The position numbers and the translations under genes are program-made. A stretch of 64,000 bases of DNA from assembly GCF_004135935.1 (NCBI RefSeq), contig NZ_CP025086.1, forward strand, positions 1,550,001-1,614,000, given 5' to 3'. The DNA is from Methylovirgula ligni (GTDB taxonomy: Bacteria > Pseudomonadota > Alphaproteobacteria > Rhizobiales > Beijerinckiaceae). Below are positions 34,386 to 42,785 of this stretch, piece by piece. A model generated the notes under the pieces. The model made no database searches, was not told the DNA's origin, and saw nothing but the letters and a program-made list of their open reading frames with translations. The first letter of the stretch is position 1. Every line of letters starts with the position of its first letter.

Positions 34386-35033
34386 ATGGCGGAGACTGGC
34401 GCGCGGACCGCCGTCATGCTGTCGCAGACGGCGCGTATCGATCTTCTTGTCGTTGCGGATATGGTCGCGCCGAAAACGCGCGTGCTCGATGTCGGCTGCG
34501 GCGACGGGACATTGCTGCGCCTCCTCGCCGAGGAGCGCGGCGTCGACGCGCGGGGGATCGAGCTTTCGCAGAGCGGCGTCAACGATTGCGTCGCCAAGGG
34601 CCTGTCGGTGATCCAGGGCGACGCCGATGCCGATCTGGCGGATTATCCGGACGATGCCTTCGATTATGTAATTCTGTCGCAGACCTTGCAGGCGACTCGG
34701 CGGCCCCGGCAGGTGCTCGAACACATGCTGCGCATCGGCCACCACGCCATCGTCTCCTTTCCCAATTTCGGCCATTGGCGCATCCGCGCGCAGATCGCCG
34801 TGCAGGGCCGGATGCCAGTGACGAAAAGCCTGTCGGCGTCCTGGTACGAGACGCCGAACATTCACTTCTGCACCATCCGCGACTTCATCGGCCTCGTCGA
34901 TGAGATCGGAGCGAAGACCGAGCGCTCGATCGCGCTCGATCGTCAGGGCCGGCCGCTGAGTTTCAGCGCCCCCTGGTGGGTGCTGAATCTCATCGGCGAT
35001 CAGGCGGTGTTCGAACTGTCGCGGAAGAAATAA
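34386..35033 (+). CDS. metW: Methionine biosynthesis protein MetW
   Basis: A 215-residue protein with a class I SAM-dependent methyltransferase core: VLDVGCGDGTLLRLL (motif I), RGIELSQSGVNDC and DYVILSQTLQATRRP, then NFGHWRIRAQ and YETPNIHFCTIRDF, which are characteristic of MetW. In Proteobacteria MetW is needed with MetX for homoserine acylation and is nearly always adjacent. The start is ATG 34386, two bases after the metX stop, with its Shine-Dalgarno (GGGAGG) inside the end of metX. A long palindrome follows the stop. Confidence 0.92.
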   Translation: MAETGARTAVMLSQTARIDLLVVADMVAPKTRVLDVGCGDGTLLRLLAEERGVDARGIELSQSGVNDCVAKGLSVIQGDADADLADYPDDAFDYVILSQTLQATRRPRQVLEHMLRIGHHAIVSFPNFGHWRIRAQIAVQGRMPVTKSLSASWYETPNIHFCTIRDFIGLVDEIGAKTERSIALDRQGRPLSFSAPWWVLNLIGDQAVFELSRKK

Positions 35034-35037
35034 CGCG

Positions 35038-35112
35038 CGTCATTGCGAACAAAGTGAAGCAATCCAGAGCAATGGCTGGATTGCTTCGTCGCTTGCGCTC
35101 CTCGCAATGACG
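35038..35112. repeat. Dispersed palindromic repeat (CAATCC-type) after metW
   Basis: CGTCATTGCGA and TCGCAATGACG form outer arms of 11 bp; GAAGCAATCCAG and CTGGATTGCTTC form inner arms of 12 bp around AGCAATGG. Repeats of this sequence are common between genes in many Alphaproteobacteria, as I recall from genomes. Here it lies between the convergent metW and ppa genes and may stop transcription from both sides. Confidence 0.85.
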
Positions 35113-35116
35113 GTCG

Positions 35117-35653
35117 TTACGCCTTTTCCGCCTTTGCCCGTTCGAGTCCGGCGAGGACGAGAGAGCGCCCCTCGGCCGCATCGCCCCAGCGCAGGATCTT
35201 CACCCATTTGCCGGGCTCGAGATCCTTGTAGTGGCGGAAGAAATGCTCGACCTGATCGAGCGTGATCTGCGGCAGATCGGTGTAATTGTGAATCTTCTCA
35301 TAGCGCGCCGTCAGCTTTTGCGACGGCACGGCGATGATCTTCTCGTCGCCGCCGTGCTCGTCCTGCATCAGCAACACGCCGACGATCCGGCAATTGATCA
35401 CCGCGCCCGGCGCGATGGCGCGGGTGTTGACCACGACGACGTCGCAGGGATCGCCGTCTTCCGACAAGGTATGCGGGACGAAGCCGTAATTGCCGGGATA
35501 ACGCATCGCCGTATAGAGGAAGCGATCGACGAAGAGAGCGCCGGAGGCCTTGTCCATCTCGTATTTGATGGGTTCGCCGCCGATCGGGACTTCGATGACG
35601 ACATTGATATCGTCGGGCGGATTCTTGCCGGGAGGAACGGCATCGAGATTCAT
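35117..35653 (-). CDS. ppa: Inorganic pyrophosphatase
   Basis: A 178-residue family I (soluble) pyrophosphatase. The signature [10 protein letters not shown] with metal-binding aspartates, [25 protein letters not shown] and KIIAVP are present. It hydrolyses pyrophosphate in the cytoplasm to drive biosynthesis. ATG 35653 has AGGA eight to nine bases upstream. Just upstream is a near-tandem repeat on the minus strand, CAAGATTTTACAGG then CAAGACTTACAGG. The gene converges with metW. Confidence 0.93.
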   Translation of the reverse strand: MNLDAVPPGKNPPDDINVVIEVPIGGEPIKYEMDKASGALFVDRFLYTAMRYPGNYGFVPHTLSEDGDPCDVVVVNTRAIAPGAVINCRIVGVLLMQDEHGGDEKIIAVPSQKLTARYEKIHNYTDLPQITLDQVEHFFRHYKDLEPGKWVKILRWGDAAEGRSLVLAGLERAKAEKA

Positions 35654-35781
35654 TGTTCGATCCTGTAAGTCTTGCCTGTAAAATCTTGGAAGGTACGTCT
35701 GCGATGAGACGCTGCCGGCGGGTTGCCGTCCAGATGGCCATCTGGACGAGAAAAAACCGCACCAACTCATGGTGTTAGGGC

Positions 35782-35823
35782 GCGTCCTCCGGGAAAAGCC
35801 ATGCGCCTTTTCCCGGAGGACGC
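35782..35823. repeat. Perfect palindrome between ppa and the GNAT gene
   Basis: GCGTCCTCCGGGAAAAG and CTTTTCCCGGAGGACGC are perfect 17-bp arms around CCATGCGC. It lies 20 bp after the end of the minus-strand GNAT gene and may end its transcription, though no clear T-run follows. Its GGGAAAAG core resembles the palindrome near 33000. Confidence 0.85.
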
Positions 35824-35843
35824 TCTAGTACCCGATCGCGCCG

Positions 35844-36350
35844 CTATTGAAAAGCGAAGGCGACGCGCTCGCGTTGCTCGCTGCCAAAGCGCTCATAGGC
35901 GCGGCGCACGACTTTGCCGCCCAGCCGGGTGTAGAAATCGAGCGCCGGTTCGTTATCGGCCAGCGCCCAGACCAGAAAGGAGGCATAGCCGTGTTCGGCA
36001 AGGTCTTTTCGGGCGGCGCCGAACAGCCGTTTGCCGAAGCCGAGGCCCTGAAACTCCGGCGCAATGTAAAGCTCGAAAATCTCGCCGCCGAAATTCATCG
36101 CCGGCACGCGGTTGCGGCCATAGCTCGCATAGCCGCCGATCGCATCGTCGAAATCGAGCACGACAAGGCGCGAACGCCGCTGGATGGCGGAGCGCCACCA
36201 GCTCGGCCCGCGCCGCGCGATCATCCGCTCAAGTTCACGGCCGGGAATGATGCCGCGATACGCATGCCGCCACGCCGCATCATGCACTTCGGCGATTGCC
36301 TCGGCATCTCTTTCGCGCGCGTCGCGGATGGTGATCAGCGTCTCGGCCAT
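35844..36350 (-). CDS. GNAT-family N-acetyltransferase
   Basis: A 168-residue protein with the GNAT fold. IRDARERDAEAIAEVH at the N-terminus, the acetyl-CoA pyrophosphate loop region in LYIAPEFQGLGFGKRLF (Q/R-x-x-G-x-G type), and WALADNEPALDFYTRLGGK near the end are typical. The acceptor is unknown: small amines, amino acids and peptides are all possible. ATG 36350 is preferred; a GTG at 36416 would add 22 residues with no family likeness. No good binding site is seen for either. Confidence 0.85.
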   Translation of the reverse strand: MAETLITIRDARERDAEAIAEVHDAAWRHAYRGIIPGRELERMIARRGPSWWRSAIQRRSRLVVLDFDDAIGGYASYGRNRVPAMNFGGEIFELYIAPEFQGLGFGKRLFGAARKDLAEHGYASFLVWALADNEPALDFYTRLGGKVVRRAYERFGSEQRERVAFAFQ

Positions 36351-36546
36351 ACGCAATGTTAGGCCCGCTTCGCCTCCGCCTGCAAGAACTTCTTCTTGTC
36401 GGTATGCGCCGTCCACCGCGTGCCGTGAGCGCGAAATGTCAAGTTGAATTTACACGGATTTGACGTGAGCGCCGGGCCGGTTTTCCGCACTTGCCCGAAA
36501 CGCGCGGCCGACGATTTTGTGCTTGCGTGTCGCGCGGATGACAGTA

Positions 36547-36581
36547 CGGCCGGAGATGACGGATTGAGTCGTCTCCGGCCG
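36547..36581 (-). terminator. Hairpin downstream of the small membrane protein
   Basis: CGGCCGGAGATGAC and GTCGTCTCCGGCCG form a 14-bp stem with one mismatch and a seven-base loop. It lies 27 bp after the stop of the gene at 36608-36757 and probably ends the transporter operon. No T-run follows. Confidence 0.55.
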
Positions 36582-36607
36582 CTGAGGGTCCGTTCTTTTC
36601 AGCGCTT

Positions 36608-36757
36608 CTAAAGCACGCCGAGGGCGTTAACGACGATCAGAATCGCCAATAGGACTATTCCGAGTCCAAGGCTGATGCCGATGAGCTTTTTTTCGATCGG
36701 CAGAAGCGGCTCGGGCTGGCTGCCCTGAACTTCGGCCTTCAGATCAAGTTGGGACAT
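36608..36757 (-). CDS. Small single-helix membrane protein (49 residues)
   Basis: ATG 36757 has an AGGAGA site six bases upstream. The product has a soluble N-terminus (MSQLDLKAEVQGSQPEP) and one hydrophobic helix at about residues 27-48, ending in NALGVL. It is 26 bp downstream of the YeiH-type transporter gene on the same strand and probably translated with it, so it could be a small partner subunit. I do not recognise the family. Confidence 0.65.
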   Translation of the reverse strand: MSQLDLKAEVQGSQPEPLLPIEKKLIGISLGLGIVLLAILIVVNALGVL

Positions 36758-36783
36758 TGTGCTCTCCTGAGACGTTGATGGGA

Positions 36784-38256
36784 TCAGCCGGCCAGCGGCG
36801 GCTTCACACCGTGGAAGAACAGCCACGAAATGAGCAGGCCGACCCAGATGACGAAGCCGAACAGGCTGACGACATAGACGGCGGCGAGCTTGCCAAGGCC
36901 GTCCGCCCAGAGGCGGCGGAAGTCGGACAGCACACCGATCGAGAAGAAGGTTAGGACGAAGAAGAGGACGCGGAAGACGCTCGCCTCGTCAGCGACGGCT
37001 TTCAGCGCCAGCGCCTGCCCCTTGCCGAGGCTGAGCGTCACGACAAGGCCGAGGGCGAAGGTGAGGATGAACCCGAGGATGAACTTGGGAAAGCGCTCCC
37101 AGATCTCCGAAAGCTTGGCCTTGCCGCCCGGTGTCGTCGGGTTGATATAGGTCGTCCAGATATGGGCGAGAATGAAAGCCCAGATGCCGATGAAGACATC
37201 GATGAAGACCTTGATCGTCGTCGTCGTGCCGAGAATCCAGCCCGGCGCGTAGTGGATGCCCGCCGCGGCGTTTTTCGCCGAGATCAGCGATTCGGCGATG
37301 CCGCCTGCGGCCACCGCCGCGCCGTCGGTCTTCACCGCCAGGCCCAGCCAGCTCGCCGCGACGAGCGGCTCATGTGACAAGAACGTATTGGCGAGGAACG
37401 GCAGCAGCAGAAGCTCGACCACCGCGAAGATGACGACGAGCGAGGAGACCAGCACGGCGACTTGCGGGCGGGCGCGGATGGCGCTGCCGGTGGCGATCGC
37501 CGCGGCGACGCCGCAGATCGAAATGCCCGAGGCGAGCGGCACCGCCGCCTCGCGTGAGAAGCCGAAATATTTGCGCGAGATGTAATAGACGACAGGCCAA
37601 TAGATCAGATAGGCCTCGACGATTGCCGCGAGCGAACGCAGGAAGACGGACGAAGCCAGATTGAGCTTGCCCGCGACCGTGATGGCGATCACGCCGCCGA
37701 GGATGACAATGGCGGTCTTCACGTAGAATTCCGGACGGATTGCCTCGTTCAGCCAGGTGGCGAAGTTCGGGAAGAAATTGCCGACGATGAGGCCGGCGAC
37801 GAGGGCGAGAATGAGGCCGCCTTCCGGCGTCAGGTGCAGCGACCAGCTGACGCCCGTCTTGGCGATATCCGCCGGAGTCGCCGCGGCGATATGGGCGTAG
37901 CTGCCGATGATCCAGGCGATATAGCCGAGCCAGAATACAGCACTGAAGGCCAGCGCGAAGCGGCGGACATTGGCGCCCAGCACTGCGGCGGCGCCTGTCA
38001 GGACGCCGAGAAAGGCCAGATAGGTCAAAACCAGCGCGGGCAAGCCGCCGAGCGCCGCGTAGGATTTGCCGATCGGCGCGAGCGCCGCGCTGGGCACGGT
38101 CCAGATTTTCGTGGTCGCGGCCCACCCAAGCAGGTCGACGCCGCTCAAGCCGAGCAAAGCGAGGACAAAAATGGTGACGCCAATAATTGCGGACACCCAA
38201 TCTTCGTTGAGGTGTACCGCCGCGCTTTCAACATGCGAGGCTGTAGTATCAGTCAT
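36784..38256 (-). CDS. YeiH-family (putative sulfate exporter) membrane protein
   Basis: A 490-residue membrane protein with about 12 hydrophobic segments, starting at ATG 38256 behind GGGGAG. The middle part has GGLILALVAGLIVGNF, the YVKTAIVILGGVI segment, ASGISICGVAAAIATGSAI and a VFIDVFIGIWAFI stretch, typical of the UPF0324/YeiH family. E. coli YeiH is a putative anion exporter linked to a LysR regulator; transport of sulfate or sulfite has been proposed, not proven. A 100-residue N-terminal extension with three helices is longer than in E. coli. A small membrane protein follows. Confidence 0.8.
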   Translation of the reverse strand: MTDTTASHVESAAVHLNEDWVSAIIGVTIFVLALLGLSGVDLLGWAATTKIWTVPSAALAPIGKSYAALGGLPALVLTYLAFLGVLTGAAAVLGANVRRFALAFSAVFWLGYIAWIIGSYAHIAAATPADIAKTGVSWSLHLTPEGGLILALVAGLIVGNFFPNFATWLNEAIRPEFYVKTAIVILGGVIAITVAGKLNLASSVFLRSLAAIVEAYLIYWPVVYYISRKYFGFSREAAVPLASGISICGVAAAIATGSAIRARPQVAVLVSSLVVIFAVVELLLLPFLANTFLSHEPLVAASWLGLAVKTDGAAVAAGGIAESLISAKNAAAGIHYAPGWILGTTTTIKVFIDVFIGIWAFILAHIWTTYINPTTPGGKAKLSEIWERFPKFILGFILTFALGLVVTLSLGKGQALALKAVADEASVFRVLFFVLTFFSIGVLSDFRRLWADGLGKLAAVYVVSLFGFVIWVGLLISWLFFHGVKPPLAG

Positions 38257-38280
38257 TGTATCGAGCTCCCCTGCCAGATA

Positions 38281-38336
38281 ATTATAATACATTATTTCGA
38301 TAGAAATTATATGTAAATACGTGATTTAATTGTGAA
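38281..38336 (-). promoter_or_regulatory. Probable promoter region of the YeiH-type gene
   Basis: In this strongly AT-rich stretch the minus strand has two exact TATAAT hexamers (plus-strand ATTATA at 38306-38311 and 38281-38286) and TTCACA (plus TGTGAA at 38331-38336). The spacer of 19 bp for the distal pair is long. The AT-rich block runs on to about 38400. Confidence 0.4.
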
Positions 38337-38378
38337 ATGGATCTGGCCGCTCGCGCATACATCTCCTATAATATTGAT

Positions 38379-38981
38379 TTATATTAGATTATTCATGCTG
38401 CCGGCGGCCGTCTCGCGCCTTTCCGCAGAGCGCAGCGCGCGGAGAATCGCGGCGAGCTTTTCGGCAGCTTCCGGGAGAGCACCGGAATTATCGATGACGA
38501 AATCCGCGACGAAATGTTTGAAGACGTCGCGGTTGCGCGCCAGCCTCTGGTCGATGTCGGCGGACGTTTCACGGCCGCGCGCGATCAGGCGCCGGGCGAG
38601 TTCATGGTCGGATGCCGTGACCAGCACGGCGGCGACATGGGGAAAGTTCTGCCGGGCCGCCGCGATCACATCGCGTGAGACATTGCAGATCACGACATCG
38701 CCGGCGGCGAGTGCCGGCAGAACGTCGCGGCCGATCGCATAGCCGAGGCCGTGCGCCCGCCAGGCCAGCGCGAAACGGCCATCGCGGAGTCCTTCGGCAA
38801 AAGTCTCTTCACCGAGTTCGGTATGCTCTTCATGTGCAGAAGGGGGCCGGGTGACGCCGCGGCGGGGAAAGCTGAAGCCAGGTTCCACCGCCAGCTTTTC
38901 GCGGGCGAGCCGCAGCAACGTATCCTTGCCGGCGCCGCTCGGGCCGACGAGACAGACGAAAATGCCGGGCCATGCGGACAA
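38379..38981 (-). CDS. phnN: Ribose 1,5-bisphosphate phosphokinase
   Basis: A 200-residue guanylate-kinase-like P-loop protein. The Walker A motif GPSGAGKDTLL spans residues 13-23; FPRRGVTRPPSAHEEH and the later NVSRDVIAAARQNFP and ITASDHELARRL-like segments (here VTASDHELARRL) fit PhnN. It makes PRPP from ribose 1,5-bisphosphate and ATP, normally a late step of C-P lyase phosphonate breakdown. The presumed start is TTG 38981. No other phn gene is in the window, so it may act alone in PRPP supply or belong to a distant operon. Confidence 0.85.
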   Translation of the reverse strand: MSAWPGIFVCLVGPSGAGKDTLLRLAREKLAVEPGFSFPRRGVTRPPSAHEEHTELGEETFAEGLRDGRFALAWRAHGLGYAIGRDVLPALAAGDVVICNVSRDVIAAARQNFPHVAAVLVTASDHELARRLIARGRETSADIDQRLARNRDVFKHFVADFVIDNSGALPEAAEKLAAILRALRSAERRETAAGSMNNLI

Positions 38982-38994
38982 GAAAGCGCGCCTA

Positions 38995-39043
38995 GATCGC
39001 GATGTGTTCAGGCTGATTCAGCCTGAACAGATATAACGCGATC
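38995..39043. repeat. Palindrome upstream of phnN
   Basis: TGTTCAGGCTGA and TCAGCCTGAACA are perfect arms around a single T (39005-39029), flanked by GATCGCG and CGCGATC. It lies directly upstream of phnN on the minus strand and could also be an operator. A second palindrome follows at 39058. Confidence 0.8.
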
Positions 39044-39057
39044 GATTCCAGTATATT

Positions 39058-39108
39058 AGAGTGGGATTTATGCGAAAAACCGCTATCCACTTTTTCGCAT
39101 CCCGCTCT
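39058..39108. repeat. Dispersed AGAG(C/T)GGGAT palindrome, copy 1
   Basis: The left arm AGAGTGGGAT with TGCGAAAAA pairs with TTTTTCGCA and TCCCGCTCT. A related copy lies at 39818-39904: both contain AAAAACCG, ATCCACTTTTTCGCAT and a final CGCTCT. Confidence 0.8.
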
Positions 39109-39275
39109 GGGCTGAAAAACCGCCGGAGTTTGCGCCGGTTTTCGCGATCAATCCAGCACCCGCTTCGGCCGTGCGGCCGCACGGCAAAAGCCGTCCGCTA
39201 CTACGACTTGTTCATCACTTTCTGCCAATTTTGTAGACCGAGGCCCGTGCCGGTCAGGAGGGCGGGCGCATTTCG

Positions 39276-39752
39276 ATGGTGATTTCCATGGACGAGCCGC
39301 AGGCAGACAAGACCCAAAGGCGCGAACTGATTGCCTTTCGCATCGGGGCGCAGGAATTCTGCGTGGACATCATGTCGGTGCGCGAAATCCGCGGCTTTAC
39401 GCCGGCGACCGTTCTGCCGCGGGCACCGAGCTTCGTGCGCGGCGTCATCAATCTGCGCGGCGCGGTTCTGCCGATCGTTGATCTCGCGGCGCGGCTTGGC
39501 TTTCCGGCTACGGACCCGACCGTGCGCCATGTCATCATGGTCGTTCAGGTCGAGCGCCAGGTCGTTGGACTTCTCGTCGATGCCGTGCTCGATATTCTGA
39601 CGGTCGCCGAATCGGACATCCAGCCGACGCCGGATGTCGCCTCCGAAATGGCGCGATCGTTTACGCGCGGCGTTCTGGCCATCGACGGGCGCATGATCAG
39701 CTGGATCGCTCTCGACCATGTCCTGCCGGCCTCGGCAGCCGAAGCCGCGTAA
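39276..39752 (+). CDS. CheW-type chemotaxis coupling protein
   Basis: A 158-residue protein consisting of one CheW domain: [21 protein letters not shown], the [25 protein letters not shown]-like core and [13 protein letters not shown]. It would link chemoreceptors to the CheA kinase at the inner membrane. No cheA, receptor or flagellar gene is in the window, so it is an orphan copy. ATG 39276 or 39288 could be the start; a GGAGG lies about 12 bases before the first. It follows two palindromic repeats. Confidence 0.88.
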   Translation: MVISMDEPQADKTQRRELIAFRIGAQEFCVDIMSVREIRGFTPATVLPRAPSFVRGVINLRGAVLPIVDLAARLGFPATDPTVRHVIMVVQVERQVVGLLVDAVLDILTVAESDIQPTPDVASEMARSFTRGVLAIDGRMISWIALDHVLPASAAEAA

Positions 39753-39817
39753 AGCCGCAGCAGCAATTGCCTTCCCTCTGCGCCGGCCTCCTATGGCGCG
39801 ATCGGTTCGGATAGGCT

Positions 39818-39904
39818 AGAGCGGGATTGGCAGATAAGTTTGCGCAACCTGCGTAAACTTGATCGCGTTGAAAAACCGGCATCCACTTTTTCGCATCTCG
39901 CTCT
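39818..39904. repeat. Dispersed AGAGCGGGAT palindrome, copy 2
   Basis: It begins AGAGCGGGAT and ends ATCTCGCTCT, with AAAAACCGGCATCCACTTTT inside, related to the copy at 39058-39108. Because it covers the in-frame TTG at 39840, it supports the downstream ATG 39918 as the start of the chloride channel gene. Confidence 0.8.
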
Positions 39905-39917
39905 AACGGGGAAGGCG

Positions 39918-41729
39918 ATGGACCTTGCCGTTACCGCCTCTGGCGAAAAAGCCGAACCGGCCAATGCCGTCGCGCGCTGGCGCGGTCTGGCGCGGCGAAG
40001 CGAACTGGCGCTTATTCTTCTGGCGGTCGCGACCGGCGTCGCTGCGGCGGTGTTCGTCGCCCTCACATCCGATGCCGTCCAACTGATTCATCAGTATTGT
40101 TTCGGCCTTCCCGGCAATTCCCGCCTCAGCGGCGCGGAAGAATTGCGTTCGCCCTATTTTGCCTTAGTGCCCGCGTTCGGCGGCGCGCTCCTCGGCCTCA
40201 CCGGGATTTTCATCAAGCGCTGGCGGCCGCGCCGGCCGGTGGATGCGATCGAGGCCAATGCGCTGCGGGGCGGCCGCATGTCGCTCATCGACAGCATTCT
40301 CATCGCCTTGCAAACAATCGTCTCCTGCGGCTTCGGCGCCTCGGTCGGGCTCGAGGCGGGCTATACGCAGATCGGCGCGGGCTTCGGCTCGACGCTGGGA
40401 AGCCTCTTCAAAATGCGCCGCGCGGACATGCGCGCGCTCGTCGGCTGCGGGGCTGCGGGCGCCATTGCCGCCGCCTTCCAGGCACCGCTGACCGGCGCCT
40501 TTTATGCTTTCGAACTCATCATCGGCACGTATACGTCCTTCGGCCTCGCGCCGGTCATCGCCGCGGCGATCAGCGCCGTCATCACCTCGCGCGCGCTCGG
40601 GATAGACGCCAGTTTCGTCGGCCATTTCACGCTGGCGCGGCGGATCGCGCCGGTCGATTTCGCCGCGCTCTTTCTACTGACGCTCGCCTGCGCCGCCGTC
40701 GGCATCGCCATCATGCGCGGCGTCACCTTTGTGGAAGCCATCTTCAAACGCAGCCGTCTCCCGGTCGCGCTGCAGCCCATCGCCGGCGGTCTTCTCGTCG
40801 GCGGCCTGGCATTGCTGACGCCGCATGTGCTGGCCTCGGGGCACGGCGCTCTCACGCTGCTGTTTCGCGGAGCGGCCGGCAGCGTCGCGGCCTTCGTCGC
40901 GATCGTGGCGCTGAAATCGGTCGCCTCGGCGATTTCGATCGGCTCGGGCTTCCGCGGCGGTCTTTTTTTCGCTTCGCTCTATCTCGGCGGCCTGATGGGC
41001 AAGGTCTTCTGCGGGGCTCTGCCGCTGCTGGTGGCAGGCGCGGCGCCGGACGTCACCCTTTACATTCTCGTCGGCATGGCGGCGCTCGCCGTCGCGATCA
41101 TCGGCGCGCCGCTGACCATGAGCTTTCTGGCGTTGGAGACGACCGGCGATTTTCCGCTCTCGCTCGTCATCCTGATGGCCGCGACACTCGTCTCCGTCAT
41201 CGTGCGCCGGACCTTCGGCTATTCCTTCGCGACCTGGCGGCTGCATCTGCGCGGCGAATCGATCCGCAGTGCACAGGATATCGGCTGGATGCGGTCGCTG
41301 ACGGTCGGCCGGTTGATGCGCCTCGATCTGCATGTGACGCCCGCCGACCGCAGCCTTGCCGATTTCAAGGCGGAATTTCCACTCGGCGCAACGAGCTGGG
41401 TTGCCGCCGTCGATGCCGAGGGCCGTTATGCCGGGCTGATTTCCGTCGCCGACGCACATCTCGCCACCGCCGCGACCGCCTCGGCGTCAATGCCGCTCGC
41501 GCAGCTCTTCCGCGCGTCGAAAACCGTGTTGCGGCCGGAACTGAACATCAAGGAAGCGGCCGAACTCTTCGAGCGGACGGAAAGCGAGGCCCTTGTCGTC
41601 GTCGACGCTCTCGCGAGCCTGAAGCCGATCGGCTTGCTCACTGAGGCGCATGTGCTGCGCCGCTATACCGAAGAGCTGGAACGCGCCCGCAGCGATCTCG
41701 CCGGCGAGCGGTGGCAAGGCGAGGGGTGA
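39918..41729 (+). CDS. ClC-family chloride channel/transporter with CBS domains
   Basis: A 603-residue membrane protein. The ClC core has about 16 helices in residues 25-440, with GFGASVGLEAGYTQIG at the second selectivity-filter motif and SIGSGFRGGLFFASLYLGG at the third. Residues 470-590 form two CBS-like segments (VGRLMRLDLHVTPAD and PLAQLFRASKTVLRP), which usually bind adenine nucleotides. It moves chloride or another anion across the inner membrane. ATG 39918 follows GGGGAAGG. The gating glutamate of H+/Cl- exchangers sits in GREGP; here the place reads GASVGLEAG, so exchange or channel mode is unclear. Confidence 0.88.
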   Translation: MDLAVTASGEKAEPANAVARWRGLARRSELALILLAVATGVAAAVFVALTSDAVQLIHQYCFGLPGNSRLSGAEELRSPYFALVPAFGGALLGLTGIFIKRWRPRRPVDAIEANALRGGRMSLIDSILIALQTIVSCGFGASVGLEAGYTQIGAGFGSTLGSLFKMRRADMRALVGCGAAGAIAAAFQAPLTGAFYAFELIIGTYTSFGLAPVIAAAISAVITSRALGIDASFVGHFTLARRIAPVDFAALFLLTLACAAVGIAIMRGVTFVEAIFKRSRLPVALQPIAGGLLVGGLALLTPHVLASGHGALTLLFRGAAGSVAAFVAIVALKSVASAISIGSGFRGGLFFASLYLGGLMGKVFCGALPLLVAGAAPDVTLYILVGMAALAVAIIGAPLTMSFLALETTGDFPLSLVILMAATLVSVIVRRTFGYSFATWRLHLRGESIRSAQDIGWMRSLTVGRLMRLDLHVTPADRSLADFKAEFPLGATSWVAAVDAEGRYAGLISVADAHLATAATASASMPLAQLFRASKTVLRPELNIKEAAELFERTESEALVVVDALASLKPIGLLTEAHVLRRYTEELERARSDLAGERWQGEG

Positions 41730-41735
41730 GCCTGC

Positions 41736-42785
41736 CTAGGCGGGTTCGGCGAGATCAGCGAGCGGGATCGCCAGGCCGCGATTCTGCGCGACGTTTATAT
41801 TGTCGAAGAACTGCCGCGCGCTTTCCTTCCAGGTGAACTTCGCCGCATATCTGCGGCAATGCTCGCGGGAGATGTCGAGCGCGCGCAGCGCCGCCTCGCG
41901 CAGATCGTGGCTCAGGACACCGGCGCCGGAATCGCCGATCACATCGAGCGGCCCGGTGACAGGGAAGGCGGCGACCGGCACGCCCGAGGCCAAAGCCTCC
42001 AGCAGGACGATGCCGAACGTATCCGTCCGGCTCGGGAAGACGAAGACATCGGCGGAGGAATAGATTTCCGCCAGCGCCTCGCCGCTGCGCGAGCCGAGGA
42101 AATGCGCCTTGGGATAGTTTGCCGCGAGCCGCGTCTGCAAGGGCCCGTCGCCGACGATGACCTTGGAGCCGGGCAGGTCGAGCTTCAGGAAGGCCTCGAT
42201 GTTCTTCTCGATTGCGAGACGGCCGACGAAGAGAAAGATGGGGCGGGGCAGGTCGGCCAAAGCGTTCTCCGGCCGGGGGCGGAACAGGGTGCCGTCGACG
42301 CCGCGCGACCAGCGCATCAGATTGCGGAATCCGTGCCCGGCGAGGACGTTTTCGAGGCTCGGCGAGCTCACCATCGTACCTGCGGCAGCGCTGTGGAAGC
42401 GGCGCAAGGCGGCATAGCTCATCCGGATCGGCACCGGCAGCCGCGCGGCCACATATTCGGGAAAGCGGGTGTGGTAGCTGGTGGTAAAGGTGCGCTTGCC
42501 GGCGAGGCAGGCGCGGCGCGTGGCGAGGCCGATCGGCCCCTCGGTCGCGATATGGATGAAGTCGGGATTAAAATCGGCGATGAAGCCCGCGACCCGGCGC
42601 GGGTTCGCCAGCGCCAGACGGATTTCGCGATAGCCCGGCAGCGGCAGGGTCCAGAAATCCGTCGGAGTCAAAAAGCGGACATCGACACCGAAGCCCGACG
42701 CATGCGCAGCGATGTTTTCGAGGGAGCGGACGACGCCATTGATCTGCGGCCCCCAGGCATCGGTGGCAATGAGAAGCTTGGTCAC
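41736..42785 (-). CDS. GT4-family glycosyltransferase (mannosyltransferase-like)
   Basis: A 349-residue GT-B enzyme. The N-terminus ATDAWGPQINGVVRSL and the FIHIATEGPIGLATRR, TTSYHTRFPEYV segments are typical of the GDP-mannose-dependent alpha-mannosyltransferase and diacylglycerol glycosyltransferase group. The donor part has FVGRLAIEKN and DTFGIVLLEALASGVPV (E-x7-E with Asp in first place). It likely glycosylates a membrane lipid. Its GTG start overlaps the stop of the metallophosphatase gene by four bases, so they are coupled and may act on the same lipid pathway. Confidence 0.85.
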   Translation of the reverse strand: MTKLLIATDAWGPQINGVVRSLENIAAHASGFGVDVRFLTPTDFWTLPLPGYREIRLALANPRRVAGFIADFNPDFIHIATEGPIGLATRRACLAGKRTFTTSYHTRFPEYVAARLPVPIRMSYAALRRFHSAAAGTMVSSPSLENVLAGHGFRNLMRWSRGVDGTLFRPRPENALADLPRPIFLFVGRLAIEKNIEAFLKLDLPGSKVIVGDGPLQTRLAANYPKAHFLGSRSGEALAEIYSSADVFVFPSRTDTFGIVLLEALASGVPVAAFPVTGPLDVIGDSGAGVLSHDLREAALRALDISREHCRRYAAKFTWKESARQFFDNINVAQNRGLAIPLADLAEPA

